Assembly: GCF_900095695.1 (NCBI RefSeq)
Contig: NZ_FMIQ01000031.1
Coordinates: 1 to 64,000 of the forward strand
DNA from: Hafnia alvei
GTDB taxonomy: Bacteria > Pseudomonadota > Gammaproteobacteria > Enterobacterales > Enterobacteriaceae
DNA length: 64,000 bases
Direction of reading: 5' to 3'
In this document: positions 57,497 to 64,000 of the stretch, in pieces
How positions within the stretch are numbered: position 1 is the first letter of the stretch
Layout of the letters: each line of letters starts with the position of its first letter
Made by a program: the position numbers and the translations under genes
Notes under the pieces: model-generated
Database searches by the model: none
Told to the model about the DNA's origin: nothing
Seen by the model: the letters and a program-made list of their open reading frames with translations, nothing else

Positions 57497-57562
57497 CGTT
57501 TGGCACGCTATGCCGATCGCGCTATTCTGGCCTTAGGTTTTAGCCAGATTAAGAGAGTTCAG

Positions 57563-58354
57563 ATGCCAGAAGGCCCAGAGATTCGTCGCGCTGCGGATAA
57601 GCTCACCGATGCCGTAGTGGGCAAAACGCTGACCGAAGTATGGTTTGCGTTTCCTCAGTTAAAGCATTATCAGTCACAGCTGGTAGGCGAAAAAATTGAA
57701 GACATTGAAACGCGAGGTAAAGCGTTACTGACGCACTTTTCCAATGGCTTAACCATGTATAGCCATAATCAGCTCTACGGGGTGTGGAAAATCGTTGATG
57801 CGGGCGAAACGCCGGATACCAAACGCGATCTGCGCGTTCGTCTTGAAACCGAAGATAAAGCCATTTTGTTATATAGCGCGTCGGATATCACCATCGCACC
57901 GCGTGAGGAGATCGCACAGCATCCGTTTTTGCAACGGGTTGGGCCGGATGTTTTAGATTTGCGGCTGAATGCGACGCAGGTCAAAGAGCGCTTGATGCAG
58001 CCTGCGTTTCGTCGCCGTCAGTTTGGCGGATTATTGCTGGATCAGCGCTTTTTAGCGGGGTTAGGTAACTATCTGCGGGTTGAGATTTTGTGGGATGCTG
58101 AGCTGGCGCCAACGCATAACGCCCAGTCGCTGCGTGAAGATCAGCTTGAGCACCTATCCCATGCGCTGTTGGATATTCCTCGGCTTTCGTATAACACCCG
58201 TGGAACGATGGATGACGATGTGCATCATGGCGCTCTGTTTCAATTTAAAGTCTTTCATCGTGCCGGTGAGCCTTGTTTGCGCTGCGGCGAGATGATTGAG
58301 AAAACGATGATTTCGTCTAGACCGTTTTATTGGTGCCCGAATTGCCAGCGGTGA
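57563..58354 (+). CDS. nei: Endonuclease VIII Nei
   Basis: DNA glycosylase/AP lyase that removes oxidised pyrimidines. 263 residues from ATG 57563 ([14 protein letters not shown]), the same as E. coli. Pro2 is the Schiff-base nucleophile and Glu3 is catalytic; [21 protein letters not shown] holds the H2TH motif; the zinc finger [24 protein letters not shown] is at the C-terminus. Follows pxpA as in E. coli. Confidence 0.96.
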   Translation: MPEGPEIRRAADKLTDAVVGKTLTEVWFAFPQLKHYQSQLVGEKIEDIETRGKALLTHFSNGLTMYSHNQLYGVWKIVDAGETPDTKRDLRVRLETEDKAILLYSASDITIAPREEIAQHPFLQRVGPDVLDLRLNATQVKERLMQPAFRRRQFGGLLLDQRFLAGLGNYLRVEILWDAELAPTHNAQSLREDQLEHLSHALLDIPRLSYNTRGTMDDDVHHGALFQFKVFHRAGEPCLRCGEMIEKTMISSRPFYWCPNCQR

Positions 58355-58368
58355 TGGTTAGGAATAAT

Positions 58369-58465
58369 ACGCCCTTCCAGCTCTCCCCTAGGTAGGGGAC
58401 GGAGCAGATTGGAATAGGTTCTCGGCATGCTTCTCCCCCTGACAAGGGGGAGTCTGGGAGGGCGT
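58369..58465 (+). repeat. Three-way palindromic intergenic element after nei
   Basis: Outer arms ACGCCCTTCCAG (58369-58380) and CTGGGAGGGCGT (58454-58465) pair with one wobble and enclose two hairpins: one CTCTCCCC...GGGG...GGAG (58381-58405) and one CTCCCCCT-GACA-AGGGGGAG (58433-58452). It lies between convergent nei and gltA and is followed on the plus strand by TTTT; it may also terminate. The second hairpin resembles those at 4963 and 7144. Confidence 0.65.
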
Positions 58466-58475
58466 TTTAGATAAA

Positions 58476-59756
58476 TTATTTCTTCAACTGAGACTCAAAC
58501 GGACGTTTGTCGTAGCCGGTGTACAGCTGACGAGGACGCGCAATTTTAATGCCGTCGTCGTGCATTTCGTTCCAATGGGCAATCCAGCCAACGGTACGTG
58601 CCATAGCGAAGATAACGGTAAACATTGAAGACGGAATACCCATAGCTTTCAAAATGATGCCAGAGTAGAAGTCGACGTTTGGATACAGTTTTTTCTCGAT
58701 GAAGTACGGGTCGTTCAGCGCGATGTGTTCCAGCTCCATCGCCACTTCCAGCAGGTCATCTTGCAGGTTCAATTCTCTCAACACTTCGTGACAGGTTTCA
58801 CGCATCACGGTAGCGCGTGGGTCATAGTTTTTATAAACACGGTGACCGAAGCCCATCAGGCGGAAAGAGTCGTTTTTGTCTTTGGCACGACGAACAAACT
58901 CTGGAATGTGATCAACAGAGCTGATTTCTTCCAGCATTTTCAGTGCGGCTTCGTTTGCACCGCCGTGCGCAGGTCCCCACAGCGAGGCAATACCTGCAGC
59001 GATACAGGCAAAGGGATTAGCACCGGAAGAGCCTGCGGTACGAACGGTTGAGGTCGATGCGTTTTGTTCGTGGTCAGCGTGTAGGATTAAAATACGATCC
59101 ATGGCGCGCTCAAGGATTGGGTTGACCACATATTCTTCACACGGCGTAGAGAACATCATGTTCAAGAAGTTGCCAGCGTAAGACAGATCATTCTTCGGAT
59201 AAACAAACGGTTGGCCGAGTGAATATTTGTAGCACATCGCCGCCAGCGTTGGCATTTTAGACAACAGACGATATGCCGCAATCTCACGATGGCGTTCGTT
59301 GTTAACGTCTAACGAGTCATGATAGAACGCCGCCAGAGAGGCGGTAACACCGCACATCACCGCCATTGGGTGAGAGTCGCGACGGAAACCGTGGAACAGA
59401 CGGGTAATCTGTTCGTGGATCATGGTGTGGCGAGTGACCGTGGTTTTAAAGGTTTCGTACTCTTTTGCCGTTGGGGCTTCGCCGTAAAGCAGGATGTAGC
59501 TAACTTCCAAATAGTTGGAGTTTTTCGCCAGCTCATCGATTGGGAAACCGCGATGCAGCAGGATGCCTTCGTCACCGTCGATATAGGTGATTTTTGATTC
59601 GCAAGAGGCCGTGGAGGTGAATCCTGGGTCAAACGTGAAGTAGCCCTTTGAACCGAGGCTACGAATATCAATCTCTTCTGCGCCCAACGTGCCCGAAAGT
59701 ACATCAAGTTCAATTGTTTCGGAATCGAGCGTCAGCGTCGCTTTCTTGTTAGCCAT
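58476..59756 (-). CDS. gltA: Citrate synthase GltA
   Basis: Hexameric type II citrate synthase, first enzyme of the TCA cycle, NADH-inhibited. 426 residues from ATG 59756 ([22 protein letters not shown] upstream); the frame runs on to 59807 but the E. coli start aligns here. [14 protein letters not shown] and [14 protein letters not shown] carry catalytic His residues and LEDIAL-type [15 protein letters not shown] follows. Divergent from sdhC over a 764-base control region. Confidence 0.97.
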   Translation of the reverse strand: MANKKATLTLDSETIELDVLSGTLGAEEIDIRSLGSKGYFTFDPGFTSTASCESKITYIDGDEGILLHRGFPIDELAKNSNYLEVSYILLYGEAPTAKEYETFKTTVTRHTMIHEQITRLFHGFRRDSHPMAVMCGVTASLAAFYHDSLDVNNERHREIAAYRLLSKMPTLAAMCYKYSLGQPFVYPKNDLSYAGNFLNMMFSTPCEEYVVNPILERAMDRILILHADHEQNASTSTVRTAGSSGANPFACIAAGIASLWGPAHGGANEAALKMLEEISSVDHIPEFVRRAKDKNDSFRLMGFGHRVYKNYDPRATVMRETCHEVLRELNLQDDLLEVAMELEHIALNDPYFIEKKLYPNVDFYSGIILKAMGIPSSMFTVIFAMARTVGWIAHWNEMHDDGIKIARPRQLYTGYDKRPFESQLKK

Positions 59757-60178
59757 TACAGTCTCCTTAGCGCCTCTAGATTTAAGAACCATTAACGACC
59801 GACACACCGTTAGTGGGTACCAGCCTCCCTGTTAGCGATTCTTCGCGCTCTGTTGACCACCGTCGAATGTCGTGGGGGTCTTAAATTATAGGGTACAGAG
59901 TGCAATTTATCCTGCTAACGGCCAGTTTGCCGTTCGACGACTACTCGCTCGTCGATGTTTAGAATGTTAATGATTCGTTGGTATTCTTTATAACATAATT
60001 AATTATTGTCTACGTTAAACCTATGGGTATTCACATATTCCACTGTTGCATAACTTTGCACTGGGGGAAAGGGTTTGCTCATCAATAGTACAACGTAGGT
60101 CTATTCGCCACTCTGTTGTAACGGAAATGTTGATTCCTTGTCAAATCATGTAATTAATTTTGGCGTATTTGTTACTTT
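59757..60178. other. gltA upstream part of the gltA-sdhC region, no gene
   Basis: AT-rich, without an open frame. It should hold the gltA promoter(s) on the minus strand; I do not see an unambiguous one. Confidence 0.5.
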
Positions 60179-60194
60179 CGTGACTTATGTCACT
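60179..60194. promoter_or_regulatory. Candidate CRP site upstream of sdhC
   Basis: CGTGA-CTTATG-TCACT matches the CRP consensus at 8 of 10 core bases, with an inner exact palindrome GTGAC-TTAT-GTCAC. It is centred about 80 bases before the likely start site. CRP activation of sdh is known in E. coli. Confidence 0.45.
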
Positions 60195-60231
60195 GTTCCG
60201 GTCAAATGTCTTTAATCAGGTTGTATTCGAA

Positions 60232-60260
60232 TTGTAATCAAATTGTGATACTTCTATACT
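60232..60260 (+). promoter_or_regulatory. sdhC promoter (sigma-70)
   Basis: TTGTAA (60232-60237), 17 bases, TATACT (60255-60260). It gives a leader of about 250 bases before sdhC. The leader (60268-60520) contains the stem ACCCAA-CTTA-TTGGGT near 60397 and no ORF that I can support; small-RNA control (RyhB, Spot 42) acts in this leader in E. coli, not shown here. Confidence 0.7.
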
Positions 60261-60520
60261 GCCGCCAGGTCTCCGGGACTTATTGTTTTTTAGGGTTGTA
60301 CCCTCTAAGAAACTGCCCTGAAGTAGGAGCACCCAGCGTGAATATGAAGCGCGCCGTTTTAGCACAGTGGAAGCTGTAGGCGCGTGACGTGATGGATTAC
60401 CCAACTTATTGGGTTGCGATAGGTGAACGCCGAAGCAACTTTAATCAGACAGGTAAAGCGCTGCTTGACCCCGCCCAGGCCCGGAGGAAGGAAAAATAAT
60501 AAAAGAGCTGTGTGGGCGCT

Positions 60521-60922
60521 ATGATAAAAAATGTCGAAAAGCTTTCAAAAAAACAAAGACCCGTCAATCTGGATCTGCAAACGATCCGATTTCCCGTCAC
60601 TGCGATAGCCTCCATATTACACCGCGCTTCAGGTGTGATTACCTTTGTATCACTCGGTATTCTGCTTTGGTTGCTGGGACTTTCTCTTTCTTCTCCAGAA
60701 GGGTTTGTTCAGGCCGCAGCGGTTATGGATAGCTTTATCGTTAAATTCATTGTGTGGGGCATCCTCACCGCATTGGCGTACCACATCTGTGGTGGTATTC
60801 GTCACATGTTGATGGATTTTGGCTACATCGAAGAGAGTTTCGCCGCAGGTAGTCGCACAGCTTATGTTTCATTTGCGATCACCGTCGTACTTTCTATTTT
60901 AGCTGGAGTCCTCGTATGGTAA
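60521..60922 (+). CDS. sdhC: Succinate dehydrogenase cytochrome b556 subunit SdhC
   Basis: Membrane anchor of succinate dehydrogenase (complex II), with haem and quinone site. 133 residues from ATG 60521 ([19 protein letters not shown]); GTG at 60512 is an alternative. Three hydrophobic segments; HRASG and SILHR near residue 30 contact quinone and the haem-ligand His is in [13 protein letters not shown]. The stretch [13 protein letters not shown] is four residues longer than E. coli. Overlaps sdhD by 7 bases. Confidence 0.95.
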   Translation: MIKNVEKLSKKQRPVNLDLQTIRFPVTAIASILHRASGVITFVSLGILLWLLGLSLSSPEGFVQAAAVMDSFIVKFIVWGILTALAYHICGGIRHMLMDFGYIEESFAAGSRTAYVSFAITVVLSILAGVLVW

Positions 60923-61278
60923 CCCCAAACTCAAAAACCAGTGCATCAGCCTTAGGCCGTAATGGGATACATGATTGGTTACTGCTGCGTGCGGCGGCCA
61001 TCGTTATTACCTTATATGTTCTCTACATTCTCGGTTTTATCTTCACCGCAGATTCCCTGACCTATGAAATCTGGCGCGGATTCTTCGCCTCTAACATCAC
61101 TAAAGTCTTTACCGTGCTCACGTTGGTATCAATTTTGGCTCACGCCTGGATTGGTATGTGGCAAGTGTTAACGGATTACATTAAACCGCTGGCATTACGG
61201 CTGATTCTTCAGCTCGTTATCGTTGTCGCGCTGGTGGTTTACTTGGTTTACGGAACATTAGTTGTGTGGGGTGCCTAA
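60916..61278 (+). CDS. sdhD: Succinate dehydrogenase membrane anchor SdhD
   Basis: Second membrane anchor, 120 residues with three transmembrane segments. [24 protein letters not shown] at the N-terminus and [21 protein letters not shown] with the haem ligand His follow E. coli SdhD. Starts within the end of sdhC (overlap 7 bases). Confidence 0.95.
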   Translation: MVTPNSKTSASALGRNGIHDWLLLRAAAIVITLYVLYILGFIFTADSLTYEIWRGFFASNITKVFTVLTLVSILAHAWIGMWQVLTDYIKPLALRLILQLVIVVALVVYLVYGTLVVWGA

Positions 61279-61279
61279 C

Positions 61280-63061
61280 ATGAGTCAGTCAGTTAGTGGT
61301 CTTGAAGTAAGAGAATTTGATGCTGTTGTTATCGGTGCGGGTGGCGCAGGTATGCGTGCCGCGCTGCAAATCTCCCAGATGGGACTGTCTTGCGCCCTGT
61401 TATCTAAAGTATTCCCAACGCGTTCACATACCGTATCCGCTCAGGGCGGTATCACGGTTGCACTGGGTAACACCCATGAAGATAACTGGGAATGGCATAT
61501 GTATGACACGGTGAAAGGTTCCGACTATATCGGTGACCAAGACGCCATTGAATATATGTGTAAAACCGGCCCAGAGGCGATTCTAGAATTAGAACACATG
61601 GGACTGCCATTCTCGCGTTTAGACGATGGCAAAATTTATCAGCGTCCGTTTGGTGGCCAGTCCAAAAACTTTGGCGGCGAGCAAGCGGCACGTACCGCAG
61701 CGGCGGCTGACCGTACCGGTCATGCGCTGTTGCACACGCTTTATCAGCAGAACCTGAAAAACCACACCACGATTTTCTCCGAGTGGTACGCGCTGGATCT
61801 GGTGAAAAACCAAGACGGTGCCGTGGTTGGAACAACGGCTATCTGTATCGAAACCGGCGAAGTGGTTTACTTCAAAGCGAAAGCCACCATTTTGGCGACC
61901 GGCGGTGCAGGACGTATTTACCAGTCAACGACTAACGCGCATATCAATACCGGCGACGGCGTGGGTATGGCGCTGCGTGCTGGGGTTCCGGTACAGGATA
62001 TGGAGATGTGGCAGTTCCACCCAACCGGTATCGCCGGTGCGGGGGTTCTGGTTACCGAAGGTTGCCGTGGTGAAGGCGGTTATTTGCTGAATAAACACGG
62101 TGAGCGTTTCATGGAGCGTTATGCGCCAAACGCGAAAGACCTTGCAGGCCGTGACGTGGTTGCACGCTCCATCATGATTGAAATTCGTGAAGGCCGTGGC
62201 TGCGATGGTCCTTGGGGGCCGCATGCCAAACTGAAACTGGATCATCTGGGCAAAGACGTGCTTGAAGCACGCCTGCCGGGGATCTTGGAACTGTCGCGTA
62301 CCTTTGCGCACGTGGATCCGGTGAAAGAGCCGATCCCGGTTATCCCAACCTGCCACTATATGATGGGCGGGATCCCAACCAAAGTTACGGGCCAAGCGTT
62401 AACCGTGAATGAGAAGGGCGAAGACGTGGTGATCCCTGGGCTGTTCGCGGTTGGCGAAATTGCCTGCGTATCGGTTCATGGGGCTAACCGCCTAGGCGGT
62501 AACTCATTGCTTGACCTCGTGGTATTTGGGCGTTCTGCTGGCCTGCATTTGCAAGAGTGCCTGACCGAACAAGGTCCAAGCCGTGACGCTAGCGAATCTG
62601 ATATCGAAGCATCTCTGGATCGTATGAATCGTTGGAACAACACCCGCAGCGGTGAAGATCCGGTTCAAATCCGTAAAGACCTCCAGTCTTGCATGCAGCA
62701 CAACTTCTCGGTATTCCGCGAAGGTGATGCGATGGCGAAAGGCTTGGAAGAGCTGAAAGTGATCCGTGAGCGTCTGAAAAGCGCACGTCTGGACGATACT
62801 TCTAGCGATTTCAACACCCAACGCGTTGAGTGCTTGGAATTGGATAACCTGATGGAAACTGCTTTTGCGACCGCAGTTTCAGCGAACTTCCGTACCGAAA
62901 GCCGTGGCGCACATAGCCGCTTCGACTTCCCGGATCGTGATGACGCTAACTGGCTGTGCCATAGCCTGTATCTGCCGCAAACCGAGAGCATGACACGCCG
63001 CAGCGTGAACATGGAACCTAAGCTACGTCCGGCGTTCCCGCCGAAGATCCGTACTTATTGA
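61280..63061 (+). CDS. sdhA: Succinate dehydrogenase flavoprotein subunit SdhA
   Basis: Covalent-FAD subunit oxidising succinate to fumarate. 593 residues from ATG 61280, one base after the sdhD stop. FAD fold [17 protein letters not shown]-linked His in [10 protein letters not shown], active-site blocks [34 protein letters not shown] and HYMMGGIPT are intact. Compared with E. coli the N-terminus has a short extension ([10 protein letters not shown]). Confidence 0.97.
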   Translation: MSQSVSGLEVREFDAVVIGAGGAGMRAALQISQMGLSCALLSKVFPTRSHTVSAQGGITVALGNTHEDNWEWHMYDTVKGSDYIGDQDAIEYMCKTGPEAILELEHMGLPFSRLDDGKIYQRPFGGQSKNFGGEQAARTAAAADRTGHALLHTLYQQNLKNHTTIFSEWYALDLVKNQDGAVVGTTAICIETGEVVYFKAKATILATGGAGRIYQSTTNAHINTGDGVGMALRAGVPVQDMEMWQFHPTGIAGAGVLVTEGCRGEGGYLLNKHGERFMERYAPNAKDLAGRDVVARSIMIEIREGRGCDGPWGPHAKLKLDHLGKDVLEARLPGILELSRTFAHVDPVKEPIPVIPTCHYMMGGIPTKVTGQALTVNEKGEDVVIPGLFAVGEIACVSVHGANRLGGNSLLDLVVFGRSAGLHLQECLTEQGPSRDASESDIEASLDRMNRWNNTRSGEDPVQIRKDLQSCMQHNFSVFREGDAMAKGLEELKVIRERLKSARLDDTSSDFNTQRVECLELDNLMETAFATAVSANFRTESRGAHSRFDFPDRDDANWLCHSLYLPQTESMTRRSVNMEPKLRPAFPPKIRTY

Positions 63062-63112
63062 TTGTTCCATCAATCACTCGGTTAGTTACCCATTTTTTGC
63101 GGAGAAACGGTC

Positions 63113-63829
63113 ATGAAAGTAGAGTTTTCTGTATATCGCTATAACCCGGACGTCGATAACGCGCCACGGATGCAAGATTACACCCTAGAGGCCGAAGAAG
63201 GCCGCGACATGATGCTGCTCGATGCGCTGATCTTGCTTAAAGAGCAAGATCCAACGCTGGCTTTCCGCCGCTCTTGCCGTGAAGGGGTTTGCGGTTCTGA
63301 CGGTGTGAACATGAACGGTAAGAACGGACTGGCCTGTATCACGCCGGTTTCAACCCTACAGCGTTCAGGCAAAAAAATTGTTATCCGTCCGCTGCCAGGC
63401 TTGCCTGTCGTGCGCGACTTGGTCGTCGACATGGGCCAGTTTTACACCCAATACGAAAAAATTAAGCCTTATCTGCTTAACGACGGTAAAAATCCTCCGG
63501 CACGCGAGCATTTGCAGATGCCGGAACAGCGTGAGAAGTTAGATGGTTTGTACGAATGTATTCTTTGTGCATGCTGTTCAACCTCATGCCCATCGTTCTG
63601 GTGGAACCCGGATAAGTTTATCGGCCCAGCGGGTCTGCTGGCATCGTATCGTTTCTTAATTGATAGCCGTGACACCGAAACGGATAGCCGTTTAGACGAT
63701 TTAGACGACGCTTTCAGCGTATTCCGCTGCCATAGCATTATGAACTGCGTCAATGTGTGTCCAAAAGGCTTGAACCCGACCCGTGCAATTGGTCATATTA
63801 AGTCTATGTTGCTTCACCGCAGTGCTTAA
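63113..63829 (+). CDS. sdhB: Succinate dehydrogenase iron-sulfur subunit SdhB
   Basis: Electron-transfer subunit with three Fe-S clusters, 238 residues as in E. coli. [2Fe-2S] ligands in SCREGVCGSDG and NGLAC; [4Fe-4S] and [3Fe-4S] ligands in CILCACCSTSCP and CVNVCPKG, with C in RCHSIMNC. ATG 63113. Last sdh gene; sucA would follow beyond the window. Confidence 0.97.
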   Translation: MKVEFSVYRYNPDVDNAPRMQDYTLEAEEGRDMMLLDALILLKEQDPTLAFRRSCREGVCGSDGVNMNGKNGLACITPVSTLQRSGKKIVIRPLPGLPVVRDLVVDMGQFYTQYEKIKPYLLNDGKNPPAREHLQMPEQREKLDGLYECILCACCSTSCPSFWWNPDKFIGPAGLLASYRFLIDSRDTETDSRLDDLDDAFSVFRCHSIMNCVNVCPKGLNPTRAIGHIKSMLLHRSA

Positions 63830-63840
63830 GGCTTACCCCG

Positions 63841-63957
63841 TCATACTTCAAGCTGCATCGGTGTTGGCTACGTTTGCTCACCCTAGTCACATAGTTATCT
63901 ATGTTCCTAGGGCTTCACAAACTTGCCGCCTACATGCAACTCGAATTATTTAGGGGA
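63841..63957. repeat. Enterobacterial palindromic repeat between sdhB and the next gene
   Basis: Outer arms ATACTTCAAGCTGCAT (63843-63858) and ATGCAACTCGAATTATT (63934-63950) pair with wobbles; the core CCCTAGTCACATAG-TTAT-CTATGTTCCTAGGG (63881-63912) is a strong hairpin. The ACTTCAAG / CTCGAATTATTT signature is that of a palindromic repeat known from Yersinia and Serratia (YPAL-like); the exact family name is from memory. Confidence 0.7.
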
Positions 63958-64000
63958 TATTTATTTGAAATTCCAGCGCTTAGCGTTGGATTTATGCGAA

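Noticed and set aside
60216-60404. Minus-strand frame over the sdhC promoter and leader
   Set aside because: It covers the sdhC -35/-10 region and leader in antisense and has no ribosome site.
1-64000. CRISPR array, prophage or insertion sequence
   Set aside because: No regular direct repeats with spacers, no integrase or transposase frame, and gene order is that of the core chromosome throughout.

Overview
The window looks like a core chromosomal segment of an Enterobacterales bacterium, most likely Hafnia or a close relative. The gene order gltIJKL - lnt-corC-ybeY-phoL - miaB - ubiF - seven-tRNA cluster - asnB - nagDCAB/nagE - glnS - chiPQ - fur - fldA - ybfE - ybfF - seqA - pgm - kdpEDCBAF - ybfA - ybgA - phrB - ybgI - pxpBCA - nei - gltA - sdhCDAB follows the E. 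coli K-12 15-17 min region almost gene for gene. The genus is an inference; no rRNA is present. I see no prophage, IS element or CRISPR array.

Layout. 1-454: the start of an Rhs/PAAR gene that runs off the left edge. 621-2515: two tandem nucleoside hydrolases. 2696-6027: glutamate/aspartate ABC importer with an internal terminator and a probable SroC-type RNA. 6439-7026: a PPOX flavoprotein. 7176-13072: lnt-corC-ybeY-phoL behind a sigma-32-like promoter, then miaB. 13316-15391: ubiF and seven tRNA genes (Gln, Met, Leu). 15633-24153: asnB and the N-acetylglucosamine regulon, with two NagC-like boxes about nine helical turns apart. 24420-31229: glnS, then chitoporin, lipoprotein and chitobiase, with a ChiX target at the chitoporin ribosome site. 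31495-37229: fur (with a short upstream coupled ORF), fldA, ybfE, ybfF, seqA, pgm and a small DUF3861 gene under a Fur-box-like sequence. 37233-45339: the complete kdp potassium system including the 29-residue kdpF. 45598-51382: an unrecognised gene, ybfA, a TudS-DUF1722 fusion, photolyase, a secreted class II cyclic-nucleotide phosphodiesterase, ybgI and yjdM. 51623-54886: a xapR / TsgA-like transporter / xapA cluster. 55190-58354: 5-oxoprolinase pxpBCA and nei. 58476-63829: gltA and sdhCDAB.

How the parts work together. Chitin and aminosugar use is spread over two neighbouring blocks: the chitoporin lets chito-oligosaccharides in, chitobiase cuts them to GlcNAc, and NagE/NagA/NagB (with AsnB and GlnS nearby) feed carbon and nitrogen to central metabolism. 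Nucleoside salvage appears twice (rih pair; xap cluster). gltA and sdh are divergently transcribed TCA-cycle genes.

The most interesting non-gene signal is a dispersed palindromic repeat with at least four copies (about 14519-14566, 26106-26277, 41361-41460, 53881-54041). Copies differ in sequence but keep paired stems through compensatory changes. One sits inside the loop of the glnS terminator and one sits between kdpB and kdpC. A second structured intergenic run, with hairpin loops GGGA and GGA, lies at 11422-11542.
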